A stretch of 64,000 nt of DNA from Novosphingobium malaysiense (GCF_000802225.1 NZ_JTDI01000007.1:248001-312000); one strand, 5' to 3'; shown: positions 36,280 through 45,839, counted from the stretch's first letter. Notes: generated by a model not told the origin, from the sequence alone. Numbers and translations: made by a program.

Positions 36280-37799
36280 GCGACAGCACCCCCCAGGATT
36301 GCTGCCACACCATACCCTACCCAATGGTTACTTTCGCGTTTACGCGACCAGATCAGCTCGACTTCCGGCAACGGCGCCTGCTCCGGAGCACCGCCCTTGG
36401 GGGGGAATTTCTCCTCGATCCGTCGTACCAGCGCAGGCAGCCGTGCCAGCGTGCCGATATCCTCGCGCAGCCGGTCGACAATCACCGTTTCCGGGCCGAG
36501 TTCGTCGCGGATCCAGCCTTTCACGAAGGGTGCCGAAACGTCCCACATGTTGATGTCGGGATCGAGAGCGGTCGCCAGCCCCTCGACCATGACCATGGTC
36601 TTCTGCAACAGCAGCAGGTGGGGCTGCACCTGCATGTCGAAATCGCGCGTGATGGCAAAGAGCCCGTCGAGCATCTGTCCCACCGACAGTTCGCTCACCG
36701 GTTTGCCCCGCATCGGCTCGCCCACGGCCCGCAGCGACGAGGCGAAGTCCTCTACCGAGTGATAGGCCGGCACGTACTGTGCCTCGAAGTGGATCTCGGC
36801 GACGCGGCGATAATTGCCGGTGGTGAGACCATAGAGGATTTCCGCCAGCCACAGCCGCGCCTGCCGGTTGATGCGGCCCATGATCCCGAAGTCGATGGCG
36901 ACGATGGTCCCGTCCGCACGCACGAACAGGTTGCCCTGATGCATGTCGGCATGGAAGAAACCGCACGAGATCGCCTGCGTGAGGAAGGTCAGCACCAGGG
37001 TACTCGCCAGTGCGGGCAAGTCGTGCCCGGCGGCACGCAGCCCCTCGATATCGCTCATCTTGATGCCGTCGATCCACTCGACGGTCAGCACCGAACCGTT
37101 GGTCCGGTCCCAATCGATGTCGGGAATGCAGTACCCTTCGATCCCCTTCATCATCTCGGCCAGCTCGGAGGCAGAGGCCGCCTCGCGCCGCAGGTCTAGT
37201 TCGCGCAGGGTCCAGCGCTTGAGGTTGGCGATCACGGCGCGCGGGCGTAGCCGGGCCGCCTCGCCGCCCAGCGCTTCGAGATGTGCCGCGGCCCACTCGT
37301 AGGTCTCCACATCGCGCGTGAACTGCTCACGAATGCGCGGACGCAGGACCTTGACGGCAACCGTGCGGCCGTCCGTCGTCACCGCGCGGTGAACCTGTGC
37401 GATCGACGCTGCCCCGATGGGCTGCTCGTCGATGCTCGAAAACAAGGCTTCGAGCGGCCTTTCGAAGGTTTCTTCGATCTGCGCCCGGATTTCGGCGAAC
37501 GGCACCGGCGGCAAGCTGTCCTGCAAGGTCAGGAGGTTGCGCGCGGGCCCTTCGCCGACCAGATCGGGCCGCGTCGCCAGCGCTTGACCAAGCTTGATGG
37601 CGGCGGGCCCGATTTCCTGAAAGGCCCCGGCGTAGTCGGGCTCATTGCCCTGCCGCGCCCCGAACCGCGCGATCCGGCAAAGCCGCTTGACCGGGCCGGG
37701 GGCATTGCGGTCGTTCTCGATGCCGCGCAGGGCACCGTGCCGTGCCAGCACGCGACCCCATTTAACGAGCCGGGCGATGTGGGTAATCGGTCTCGTCAC
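36246..37799 (-). CDS. ubiB: UbiB-type protein kinase-like ubiquinone biosynthesis protein
   Basis: A 517-residue ABC1/ADCK-family protein. Family marks are AAIKLGQALATRPD (KxGQ), AAS-type SIAQVHRA (Ala-rich loop), AVKVLRP and GTIVAIDFGIMGRI (metal-binding Asp). The C-terminus has one or two membrane helices (GYGVAAILGGAVAWAFTYW). UbiB is needed for ubiquinone assembly, probably by ATP-driven access to lipid intermediates. It follows ubiE by 9 bases. Confidence 0.95.
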   Translation of the reverse strand: MTRPITHIARLVKWGRVLARHGALRGIENDRNAPGPVKRLCRIARFGARQGNEPDYAGAFQEIGPAAIKLGQALATRPDLVGEGPARNLLTLQDSLPPVPFAEIRAQIEETFERPLEALFSSIDEQPIGAASIAQVHRAVTTDGRTVAVKVLRPRIREQFTRDVETYEWAAAHLEALGGEAARLRPRAVIANLKRWTLRELDLRREAASASELAEMMKGIEGYCIPDIDWDRTNGSVLTVEWIDGIKMSDIEGLRAAGHDLPALASTLVLTFLTQAISCGFFHADMHQGNLFVRADGTIVAIDFGIMGRINRQARLWLAEILYGLTTGNYRRVAEIHFEAQYVPAYHSVEDFASSLRAVGEPMRGKPVSELSVGQMLDGLFAITRDFDMQVQPHLLLLQKTMVMVEGLATALDPDINMWDVSAPFVKGWIRDELGPETVIVDRLREDIGTLARLPALVRRIEEKFPPKGGAPEQAPLPEVELIWSRKRESNHWVGYGVAAILGGAVAWAFTYWSFLS

Positions 37800-37808
37800 A
37801 GTGGCTGC

Positions 37809-38540
37809 TCAGACCTTCCAGCCCGAGTGGATCGCCACGAGCCCGCCCATGATCGGCTCGACTCTGGTATGCTTGAACCCGGCCTTGCGGATCATCGCCT
37901 CGAATTCCGGCATCGGCGGGAACCGGCGGATCGATTCGATCAGGTAGCGATAGGAATCGGCATCCCCCGCTACCATCTGGCCGATCTTCGGAACCAGCTT
38001 GTGCGAATAGCCGTCGTAGATTTCCTTGAAGCCCGGCCATTCGGTGGTCGAGAATTCAAGGCAGAAGAAGCGCCCGCCGTATTTGAGGACGCGGAACGCC
38101 TCAGCCAGAGCCTTGTCGATATGCGTCACGTTGCGGATGCCGAAGGCGATGGTGTAGGCATCGAAGAAACGGTCCGGAAAGGTGAGTTCCTCGGCGTTCT
38201 GGCGCGACCACACGAGGCCATCCAGCCCCCGCTGCACCGCGCGATCTATGCCGACGTCGAGCATGTCCTGGTTGATGTCGGACACGGTTATCAGCGCGCC
38301 CGATTTCGCCATGCGGAAGGCAATGTCGCCTGTGCCGCCCGCCATGTCGAGAATATGCTCGCCCTCGCGCGGCTTCACCCGCCGGACGAACTTGTCCTTC
38401 CACAAGCGGTGCATGCCTGCCGACATGGCATCGTTCATCATGTCGTACTTGCGCGCGACGGAAGAGAAGACCGCGCCGACGCGCTGCTCCTTTTCGTCGG
38501 CACTGACCTCTTCGTAGCCGAAGGAAACGGTATCGCTCAT
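37809..38540 (-). CDS. ubiE: Ubiquinone/menaquinone C-methyltransferase
   Basis: A SAM-dependent methyltransferase of about 243 residues. It starts MSDTVSFGYEEVSADEKEQRVGAVF and has YDMMNDAMSAGMHRLWK, motif I LDMAGGTGDIAFR and FDAYTIAFGIRNV, all UbiE marks. It methylates the ubiquinone ring. It heads the ubiE-ubiB-membrane protein-coaBC-dut series. A divergent TetR gene begins 128 bases away. Confidence 0.96.
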   Translation of the reverse strand: MSDTVSFGYEEVSADEKEQRVGAVFSSVARKYDMMNDAMSAGMHRLWKDKFVRRVKPREGEHILDMAGGTGDIAFRMAKSGALITVSDINQDMLDVGIDRAVQRGLDGLVWSRQNAEELTFPDRFFDAYTIAFGIRNVTHIDKALAEAFRVLKYGGRFFCLEFSTTEWPGFKEIYDGYSHKLVPKIGQMVAGDADSYRYLIESIRRFPPMPEFEAMIRKAGFKHTRVEPIMGGLVAIHSGWKV

Positions 38541-38668
38541 GGGCGGGGCTTTAGGCGGAATCGCGCCCGGCGCAAAGGGAGATACGGCAATCCGTCCGCC
38601 ACAGGGCCAGCGCGTCCGCAACCAGCCGGCAACTTGTGTGCAGACGCACCGCCTCCTAAGCCATCGCC

Positions 38669-39232
38669 ATGGAAGCCAAGCGCGAACCTCGACGCCGCGA
38701 TCCCGCCAAGACGCAGGCCCGTATCCTGGACGCGGCCTTCGCGCTGTTCTCGTCGCAGGGCTACGCGAAGACCGGCATGCGCGAAGTGGCGGAAAAGGCC
38801 GGCGTCGCCACATCACTGGTCGTGCGCTACTTCGGCACCAAGGCGGCACTGTTCGAACAGGCGCTGGTCCGTGCGCTCTATGCCAAGGGCTTTTTCGTCC
38901 GCACGAAGGACAACTTCGGCGAGGAAATGGCCCGCCTCGTCATCAAGGACGAGGAGGCGCGAATCCCGGCAATGATGGTGCTCGCTATCGCCGATCCCGA
39001 ATCGCGCGATATCGCCCGGAAAGTAACCGAACAGGTCGTCCTGCAATCGCTCGCTGACTGGCTTGGACCGCCCGATGCACGGACGCGCGCGCTCAACATG
39101 CTCACGCTGATGAACGGTTTCACCATCCAGACCCGGCACCTGCGATCGGGCGATATTCCGCCGGAAACCGTGCGCTGGTTTGCCCGGTCCTTGCAGGCGA
39201 TCGTCGACGAGGGGCGCGCCGAGACGACCTAG
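38669..39232 (+). CDS. TetR-family transcriptional regulator
   Basis: A 187-residue dimeric repressor. The N-terminal helix-turn-helix (residues 18-60) reads ILDAAFALFSSQGYAKTGMREVAEKAGVATSLVVRYFGTK, the standard TetR pattern. The ligand domain is divergent. It is divergent from ubiE and precedes the molybdopterin oxidoreductase by 100 bases; a palindrome in that gap may be its operator. Confidence 0.9.
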   Translation: MEAKREPRRRDPAKTQARILDAAFALFSSQGYAKTGMREVAEKAGVATSLVVRYFGTKAALFEQALVRALYAKGFFVRTKDNFGEEMARLVIKDEEARIPAMMVLAIADPESRDIARKVTEQVVLQSLADWLGPPDARTRALNMLTLMNGFTIQTRHLRSGDIPPETVRWFARSLQAIVDEGRAETT

Positions 39233-39270
39233 CAATCCGCTTGCGCGTCGTGACCGCCTCATGGTAATTG

Positions 39271-39282
39271 GTACAGGTGTAC
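39271..39282. promoter_or_regulatory. Candidate TetR operator upstream of the oxidoreductase
   Basis: GTACA-GG-TGTAC, a perfect inverted repeat, lies 53 bases before the oxidoreductase start and right after the TetR gene. A closely related ACACGTGTAC site is at 63661 before the P450 gene. Confidence 0.5.
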
Positions 39283-39334
39283 ACTTAAGGACCGTGACAG
39301 GTCCGAAAGCACCGCCCGAGGGAGAGGCACGGTC

Positions 39335-41434
39335 ATGGCAACGCGACACATCGAGTACGGCGAGGTAGAGGCGCAGCCGCTTGCGGTGGAAGCCGAAGAA
39401 GGCGACCGGATCGAGCACAAGCGCACCTATTGCAAGGTCTGCATGACCAGTTGCGGCCTTATCGCCGAAGTCGCCAACGACGAGAAGATCCTCAAGGTAA
39501 AGGCCGACCCGGATCATCCGATCACGCAGGGTTACAGTTGCCCGAAGGGCCGCGCGACCGGCCAGATCCATCACCTTGACCATGCCATCACCAGGCCGAT
39601 GATGCGCAAGGACGGCGAACTCGTCGAAGTCTCGTGGGACGAAGCCCTCGACGATATCGGCACACGGCTGCGCACGGTGATCGACGAGCATGGCCCGGAT
39701 TCGGTGGGCATGTACTTCGGTAGCGGGCTGGGTCTCGATTCGGCCGGCTATTCGATGGAAGAGGCCTTCTACAAGGCACTGGGCACACCGCCGAAGTTCA
39801 CCCCGCTGACCAACGACACCACCGCCAAGGTGATGATCGCGGGGGCCATGGCCAAGTTCTACGGCATCAACCCCAAGACCGACTACGACAACTGCCAGAT
39901 GGTGCTCTATGTCGGCACCAACCCGATGGTGAGCCACGCGCACAACACCGGCATGTTCAAGCCCGGCAACTGGCTCAAGGCGATCAACAAGCGCGGCGGC
40001 GAAGTCTGGGTGATCGACCCGGTGCGCACCGAAACCGCCAACTTCGCGAAGGGCCATATCGCCGCCTATCCCGGTCGCGACTACGCCGTGCTGGCCTGGA
40101 TCGTGCGCGAGATTCTCGCCGACGGTCCGCTCGATCCGCAGCAGCCGGTGCAGAACCTAGACCGTTTGCGCGCCCTGCTCGCGGATTACGGCCGCGCCAA
40201 GGCCGCCGAGATCGCCGGTGTGCCCGAAGAGCAGCTGCAGGAGCTGCTGGACGCCATTCGCCGCCACAAAATTCTGGCGATCGAGACCGGCACGGGTACC
40301 GGCATGTCGCCGGGCGGAAACCTCACGGTCTGGTTCGCCTGGCTGATCATGATCCTGACGGGATCGATGAATGTGGAGGGCGGGCTGTGGATCCACCCCG
40401 GCGCGCTGTTTCCCTTCGACCAGTTCGTCGATCACCTCCCGTTGCTGGAAAGCGCCTTCACCCCCGGCTCGCACGTGCGTCCCGATGTGAAGGGCATCCT
40501 CAACGACTGGCCCTGCGCCGTGCTGCCGCAGGAGATCGAGCAGGGCTACATGCACGCCCTGTTCAACTTCGGCGGCCACCTGTTCCGCTCGTTTCCGGAC
40601 GTACATGCACTGGAAGCCGCACTTCCCAAGCTCGATCTGCTGGTCAGCACCGAGATCACGCACAACGAGCTGAGCCCCTATTGCACCCATATCCTGCCGA
40701 CCAAGAGCACGGTGGAGCGCAACGAGTTCACGCGCTGGGACACGCTCAACTGGAGCGTAAATCTCCAGTACGCCCCCGCCCTCGTCAAACCGATGGGCGA
40801 GCGGCGCTCGGCCTGGTGGGTGATCTCGCAGTTCATGCGCCGCGCCGACCTGCCGGTGCCGAACCATGTGCCGCAGGAGCACAGCGACGAGAACGACGAA
40901 CTGATGCAGGCCTCGCTACTCGCCACTGCCCGCTGTTCCTGGGAGGAACTGAAGGAAAAGCGCGTCGTCGAATTCCCGATGGACCTGCCCGCAGCCTGGG
41001 TCGACCGGCTATTCGAACGCAACGGCGGTTGGGAACTGGTGCCCGACGAACTGGAAGCACAATGGCTCCAGTTCCGCGCCGAGGACGAAGCCAGCCTCGG
41101 CAAGCCCAAGCCGCTGGTTTACACCTCGCGCCGGCAGCGCCGGAAGTTCAACGGCCAGATCGGCTTTCTGGGCGAGATTGCGGATTGCCTGATCCATCCC
41201 GATACGGCCGCAGACCACCGCATAAGTGACGGCCAGAAAGTGCGCGTTTGGAACAAATCCGGCGAGATCGTCGTCACGGCCAAGATCGCTCCCTCCATGC
41301 GCCCAGGCGTCTGTTCTATCCCGCACGGCCACCGGGACGCGAACGTGAACAACCTGACCTGTACGCATGACATGGACCCGCTGGGGGGGATGGCGCACTA
41401 CAGTGCCGTGCCGATCTCCATCGAGCCGGCCTAG
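39335..41434 (+). CDS. Orphan molybdopterin-dependent oxidoreductase (formate dehydrogenase/nitrate reductase superfamily)
   Basis: A 699-residue DMSO-reductase-superfamily catalytic protein. The N-terminal [4Fe-4S] ligands are C33-x2-C36-x3-C40-x28-C69 with the relay Lys71. Cofactor-binding segments include YVGTNPMVSHAHNTG and the C-terminal molydopterin domain (IHPDTAADHRISDGQKV). Where formate dehydrogenases have a Cys/Sec-His pair, this reads DTTAKVMIAGAM, so Met167 sits at the ligand position. No electron-transfer subunit gene adjoins. There is no Tat signal, so it is probably cytosolic. Substrate unknown. Confidence 0.85.
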   Translation: MATRHIEYGEVEAQPLAVEAEEGDRIEHKRTYCKVCMTSCGLIAEVANDEKILKVKADPDHPITQGYSCPKGRATGQIHHLDHAITRPMMRKDGELVEVSWDEALDDIGTRLRTVIDEHGPDSVGMYFGSGLGLDSAGYSMEEAFYKALGTPPKFTPLTNDTTAKVMIAGAMAKFYGINPKTDYDNCQMVLYVGTNPMVSHAHNTGMFKPGNWLKAINKRGGEVWVIDPVRTETANFAKGHIAAYPGRDYAVLAWIVREILADGPLDPQQPVQNLDRLRALLADYGRAKAAEIAGVPEEQLQELLDAIRRHKILAIETGTGTGMSPGGNLTVWFAWLIMILTGSMNVEGGLWIHPGALFPFDQFVDHLPLLESAFTPGSHVRPDVKGILNDWPCAVLPQEIEQGYMHALFNFGGHLFRSFPDVHALEAALPKLDLLVSTEITHNELSPYCTHILPTKSTVERNEFTRWDTLNWSVNLQYAPALVKPMGERRSAWWVISQFMRRADLPVPNHVPQEHSDENDELMQASLLATARCSWEELKEKRVVEFPMDLPAAWVDRLFERNGGWELVPDELEAQWLQFRAEDEASLGKPKPLVYTSRRQRRKFNGQIGFLGEIADCLIHPDTAADHRISDGQKVRVWNKSGEIVVTAKIAPSMRPGVCSIPHGHRDANVNNLTCTHDMDPLGGMAHYSAVPISIEPA

Positions 41435-41574
41435 GTGGAGCCAGCCCGGTGCTGCGCGACGGGGCTGCCGGCAAGGTCCTGACCTGCCTTAGCATTTCTT
41501 TAGCGAGATGTCCTGTAAGCAGTCGCTCCCGGCCGTGAACGAACAGCCGGGCAGGCTGTACGGGGTCGCGACAA

Positions 41575-43797
41575 TTGAGCTTCAAGCCCGGCAATGCAGA
41601 AACCTCCCGGCGTCACCAGTTGCTGGTGCCGATCGCCGCGATGAGCTTTGGCATGCTCGGACTGCTGGTTCTGCTGGGCACGTTCCTCATCGTCTCGTTC
41701 GACAGGACCGCTTCGCAACGCGAGCAGCACATGGTTGAACAGGGCTTCCAGCGCCTGCTCGAACAGTATCAGGAAATTATCGTTCCCCAGGCCGACTGGG
41801 ACGCAGCCGTCGCCAAACTCGATCACGAATTCGACCCCGAGTTTGCCGACGTCAATTTCGGATCGCAGCTCTTCACGTTCTACGGCTTCACTCGCACCTT
41901 CTTCGTGAACGGGGAAGGCAAAGTCATCTACGCCTCCGTTGAAGGCAAGCACGTGGACAACAAGGCCTTTCAGCCGTTCGCCAACGTCACCGCGCAATTG
42001 CTTGTCCCGATCCGCAAGGCCGAAACAGAGCGGCCGCCGATCAAGCCCGACGAGTCCGGTGAAAGCACGGTGACCAAGCCCATTCAGGCCAACGGCACGG
42101 TCCGTATCGGGGACACGGTCTACATCGTGATAGCGACGCTGATCCAACCCGATCTCGGCCTGGTCATGCCCAAGGGGCCGCGAGCCCCCGTCGCGATCAC
42201 GGCCATGCCGATCGATCGCGCGACGCTTCACACTTTCGCCTCGCGATACCTCGTCGACGACCTCGAACTGGTCGGTGCCGGCGCGGACGTCATGGGCAAG
42301 GCATACTTCAGGCTCCTGTGCCCTTCCGGCCGCGAAATCGCCGCACTCGCGTGGACACCCCGACGGCCTGGCATCCTGCTGCTGAAGAAACTGCTGCTAC
42401 CGATGCTGGGCGCGCTGATTCTCCTTGCATTTGGCGCATGGGTGCTGGTCCGGCGCAGCGGCATCATCGTCGACGAACTGATCCTCAATGAGAAGCAGGC
42501 CAAGCACCTCGCCTATCACGATCAGCTGACCTGCGTCCCGAACCGTACGCTGCTGTTCGAACGCCTGCCCGGCATGTTGAGCGCGATCGGTCGCGAGACA
42601 CCGATGCTGGCCATCCTCTGCGTCGATCTGGACCGCTTCAAGGAAGTGAACGATACTCTGGGCCACGACGCCGGCGACCTCGTGCTCAAGACGCTTGCAG
42701 ATCGCCTGCAGGCGCTGTCGCAAGACATCCCGGGCTCTTTCGTCGCGCGGCTGGGAGGCGACGAATTCGTGCTCATCTGCCCGGTGCGGGAACATCCCCA
42801 TGCACGAGATCTGGCAGATCGCTGCCTCGAGCGCATCGTAAAGCCGATAGACTGCGATTATGGCCAAATCGACGTCGGCGGGTCAATCGGCGTAGCGCTG
42901 ATAGAGGACGGAACGGTTGCCCCTTCGCTGGTCCTGCGCCATGCGGACATGGCCCTCTACCAGGCGAAGGCCGAGGGGAAGGGTCAGGTTACCTTCTTCG
43001 AACCGGGCATGGCGGAAGCCTTCCGGACACGCCGCACCCTGGAAGACAATCTTCGCGCAGCCCTGCCGCGAGACGATTTCCACATGGTCTATCAACCGCA
43101 GGTCGATCTCGCCGGCGAGGTTTCCGCCGTCGAGGCACTGCTGCGCTGGAAGCACCCGGATCTCGGTGACATTTCGCCATCGGTTTTCATCCCGCTGGCG
43201 GAGGAAACCGGACTGATCATGGCGATCGGCGAAATCGTCATGCGAAAGGTATTCGAGGAAACTGCGCACTGGCAGAACGTGCGCATCGCCATCAATATTT
43301 CCGCAGTCCAGATGCGCACTCCCGGCTTTGCGACACGAGTCATGCAACTGGCCACAAGAGCGGGAATTGATCCGTCGCGCTACGAGATCGAACTGACCGA
43401 GACGGCCCTTCTGGGCGACGGCCCGGCCACCACCGAGAACTTCGAAATCCTCCGGCGGCTGGGCTTTTCCATCGTCCTCGACGACTTCGGCACCGGCTAT
43501 TCCAGCCTCAGCCTGCTGCACCGCTTCCGCGTCGACAAGATCAAGATCGACCAGACCTTCGTAAGCGGCGTGGACGAGAGCACAGAGGTCAATGCCCTGG
43601 TCGGCGCGATCGTGAAGCTTGCTCGGTCCTTCGATCTTGGCGTCATCGCCGAAGGGGTAGAGACGGAAGAACAGCGCAGGCACCTCACCTTGGTGGGCTG
43701 CACGGAATTCCAGGGCTTCCTTACAGGCAAGCCGGCGCCCGCAGGCGAAATCGCCGCCCTGTTCGAATCCTCCGCGATCCTGCTGCGCCAGGCCTAG
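41575..43797 (+). CDS. CHASE4-GGDEF-EAL cyclic-di-GMP protein
   Basis: A 740-residue inner-membrane signalling protein. A first membrane helix (about 20-40) leads to a periplasmic CHASE4 sensor domain (about 45-250), a second helix (LLLPMLGALILLAFGAWVLVR), then GGDEF (RLGGDEF at 393-398) and EAL (EALLRW at 520) domains with the DDFGTG motif. Both active-site motifs are intact, so it could make and break c-di-GMP. The RxxD inhibitory site is absent. The start is a TTG at 41575; the ATG at 41641 is another possibility. Confidence 0.93.
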   Translation: MSFKPGNAETSRRHQLLVPIAAMSFGMLGLLVLLGTFLIVSFDRTASQREQHMVEQGFQRLLEQYQEIIVPQADWDAAVAKLDHEFDPEFADVNFGSQLFTFYGFTRTFFVNGEGKVIYASVEGKHVDNKAFQPFANVTAQLLVPIRKAETERPPIKPDESGESTVTKPIQANGTVRIGDTVYIVIATLIQPDLGLVMPKGPRAPVAITAMPIDRATLHTFASRYLVDDLELVGAGADVMGKAYFRLLCPSGREIAALAWTPRRPGILLLKKLLLPMLGALILLAFGAWVLVRRSGIIVDELILNEKQAKHLAYHDQLTCVPNRTLLFERLPGMLSAIGRETPMLAILCVDLDRFKEVNDTLGHDAGDLVLKTLADRLQALSQDIPGSFVARLGGDEFVLICPVREHPHARDLADRCLERIVKPIDCDYGQIDVGGSIGVALIEDGTVAPSLVLRHADMALYQAKAEGKGQVTFFEPGMAEAFRTRRTLEDNLRAALPRDDFHMVYQPQVDLAGEVSAVEALLRWKHPDLGDISPSVFIPLAEETGLIMAIGEIVMRKVFEETAHWQNVRIAINISAVQMRTPGFATRVMQLATRAGIDPSRYEIELTETALLGDGPATTENFEILRRLGFSIVLDDFGTGYSSLSLLHRFRVDKIKIDQTFVSGVDESTEVNALVGAIVKLARSFDLGVIAEGVETEEQRRHLTLVGCTEFQGFLTGKPAPAGEIAALFESSAILLRQA

Positions 43798-43808
43798 GGC
43801 GAGGCCCG

Positions 43809-44279
43809 TCAGTCCCGCTGCGCCAGGGCAGCGTTGCTGTATGCCGGATCGTCGGTCACTTCGCGTCCCAGCCAACGAGGCTGCACGAACTCTTCATCGG
43901 GCGCACTAAGTTCGATTTCTGCGAGCACCAGTCCCTCGTGGGTGCCGGAAAAGACGTCTACCTCCCAGGTACGCCCGTTTTCGGCGGGAACCAGGTGCCT
44001 GGTCTTCTCCACCACCCGGCCGATGCGAAGGTCCAGCATCGCGAGACCTTCCTCGAGCGGAATGGCGTATTCGAACTCTGCTCGAGACAGCGCCGGGCCG
44101 TCTCCGTGCGGCATCGCCTTCACGGTCAGCCGAGCGCTGCAGTCGTCGACCACGCGCACGCGCACGCTCGCCATGCCGTTCTTGCAGAGATAGGCTTGGC
44201 GGATGCGCCTGGCGCCGGAGACCCCGGTACGCCAGGTGTCGTCCGCGACGAGAAACTTGCGCTCGATTTCTACAGCCAT
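43809..44279 (-). CDS. CYTH-domain protein
   Basis: A 156-residue protein with the CYTH signature EIERKF at residues 4-9 and the charged strands SVRVRVVDDCSARLTVKAM and EVDVFSGTHEGLVLAEIEL. CYTH enzymes use triphosphates such as inorganic tripolyphosphate or cAMP precursors in a tunnel of acidic residues. It is adjacent to a CHAD gene, a usual pair. The CHAD gene precedes it by 28 bases. Confidence 0.92.
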   Translation of the reverse strand: MAVEIERKFLVADDTWRTGVSGARRIRQAYLCKNGMASVRVRVVDDCSARLTVKAMPHGDGPALSRAEFEYAIPLEEGLAMLDLRIGRVVEKTRHLVPAENGRTWEVDVFSGTHEGLVLAEIELSAPDEEFVQPRWLGREVTDDPAYSNAALAQRD

Positions 44280-44307
44280 GCCGCTTCAGCCTCCGGACGT
44301 GCAGTCA

Positions 44308-45210
44308 TCAGGACGCGCGTTCCGCGCGCCAGATGCACCATAGCGCGCGCCAATGGTCGACCAGGGCGCCGGGCTCCTGGGCGAGCAACCGGCCGACCAG
44401 AGGAGCAATCTCGCTTTCCAGCTCGCCGCGCCGTTCCATCGCCACTGTCAGCAAGGCGCCGGCAGGTTCGGCAAGGCCGGAGTCCGCAGGCAGGCGGGCA
44501 AGCCGTTCCTCGAATACGCTGATGTCGTGATGCAGCCCTAGCAGGTCGGCGGCGCGGCTGAGTTCGGCCGCGCGCGGCTTCATCATCTCGGGCCAGACCG
44601 ACTTGAACAGGCGGGCGTGGTACCAGTGGTACTTAATGCGCTTGCGCAGCTCATGAAACTGCACAGGGGCCGGGTCATCGCTCGTCTTGCGCCTCGCCTT
44701 GCGCGCCCGTCGCAGGACTTTCCCAAGCCCCGGTCCGAGCGCGGCCCACTCCTCTTCGTCCAGTTGCCACGAAGCGATCCGCTTGCGCGCCTTCTGCAGC
44801 CGCGCGCGCGCCTCGTGGAGGTGCGTCTCCGCCGAAGCGCCCTGCTCGACGCAAGCCAGGTCCTGCTCCAAATGCTTTCGTACCGCCGGCGAATCCGCCA
44901 GATCGCCGTCCGCCGACACATTGCCGGTCAGTTTGTCGAAGGTATCAATCAGCACCCGTGCATCGCGCCCTCCGGCAAGCAGCCGTGCAATGTCCCGATA
45001 CTCGGCATTCTCGCTGGAATAGTCGGAAAACGCGGGGCGGACGAGACGAACGAGCGCACGAATCTTCTTGCACGCCTTGCGCACTTCGTGACGCGCCGTG
45101 TCGCGATCTTTCGTTTCGATCGCGTGCAGCGCGCCATCGATCTGCTCGCGCGCGATGCGCCGCACTGCACGCTGGACAGAGCCGTCGCTTGCTTTGAACT
45201 TATAGGCCAT
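44308..45210 (-). CDS. CHAD-domain protein
   Basis: A 300-residue helical protein with conserved histidines (ETKDRDTARHEVRKACKKIRAL), SLDPAF-like RLVRPAFSDYSS, and FHELRKRIKYHWYHARLF. CHAD proteins bind polyphosphate through basic helices. The CYTH gene follows, and the pair is commonly linked to polyphosphate metabolism. It comes after the rplJL terminator region. Confidence 0.92.
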   Translation of the reverse strand: MAYKFKASDGSVQRAVRRIAREQIDGALHAIETKDRDTARHEVRKACKKIRALVRLVRPAFSDYSSENAEYRDIARLLAGGRDARVLIDTFDKLTGNVSADGDLADSPAVRKHLEQDLACVEQGASAETHLHEARARLQKARKRIASWQLDEEEWAALGPGLGKVLRRARKARRKTSDDPAPVQFHELRKRIKYHWYHARLFKSVWPEMMKPRAAELSRAADLLGLHHDISVFEERLARLPADSGLAEPAGALLTVAMERRGELESEIAPLVGRLLAQEPGALVDHWRALWCIWRAERAS

Positions 45211-45305
45211 TGTCGCCTCAATTCGTCATCTGCCATTCCGGCAAGTGCACGGGGCGGTTTGTCGCAAACGTGCAACGATCTGCAAAGCTGATTCGCGCAC
45301 CAAGC

Positions 45306-45337
45306 AAAAAGGGCGGCCCCGCAGGAGCCGCCCTTTC
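45306..45337 (-). terminator. rplJL terminator
   Basis: On the minus strand AAAGGGCGGC, an 8-9 base loop and GCCGCCCTTTTT form a strong hairpin and T-run just after the rplL stop. It separates rplJL from the CHAD/CYTH unit. Confidence 0.85.
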
Positions 45338-45369
45338 CGTTTTTCGTCTCGGAAGAACCGAGAAGAAGA

Positions 45370-45750
45370 TTACTTGAGCTCGACGGTGCCGCCGGCTTCC
45401 TCGATCTTCTTCTTGATTTCCTCGGCCTCGGCCTTGTTGACGCCTTCCTTGACGGCCTTGGGAGCACCTTCGACGAGGCCCTTGGCTTCAGCGAGGCCCA
45501 GGCCGGTGATGGCGCGGACTTCCTTGATGACCTGGATCTTCTTGCCACCGTCGCCGGTGAGGATCACGTCAAATTCGTCCTTCTCTTCAGCGGCGGGCGC
45601 GTCGCCACCGGCGCCACCGGCAGGGCCGGCAACGGCAACGGCGGCAGCGGCGGAAACGCCCCATGCCTCTTCGAGGGCCTTGGCGAGGTCAGCCGCCTCG
45701 AGGACGGTCAGCTGCGACAGTTCTTCAACAAGCTTGGCGATATCGGCCAT
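45370..45750 (-). CDS. rplL: 50S ribosomal protein L7/L12
   Basis: A 126-residue stalk protein that recruits translation factors. The N-terminal dimerisation helices (LVEELSQLTVLEAADLAKALEEAWGVSA), an Ala/Gly hinge and the C-terminal KKIQVIKEVRAITGLGLAEAKGLVEGAP are diagnostic. It follows rplJ by 89 bases and is followed by a terminator, not by rpoB. Confidence 0.99.
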   Translation of the reverse strand: MADIAKLVEELSQLTVLEAADLAKALEEAWGVSAAAAVAVAGPAGGAGGDAPAAEEKDEFDVILTGDGGKKIQVIKEVRAITGLGLAEAKGLVEGAPKAVKEGVNKAEAEEIKKKIEEAGGTVELK

Positions 45751-45839
45751 TGTACTTCACTCCTGATCTGTGGTCCCGCCGGGGCCTCATGCCGCACGGA
45801 CGGGATAAATCGTTTCGAATCGTGTTACCGAGCTGAAGC

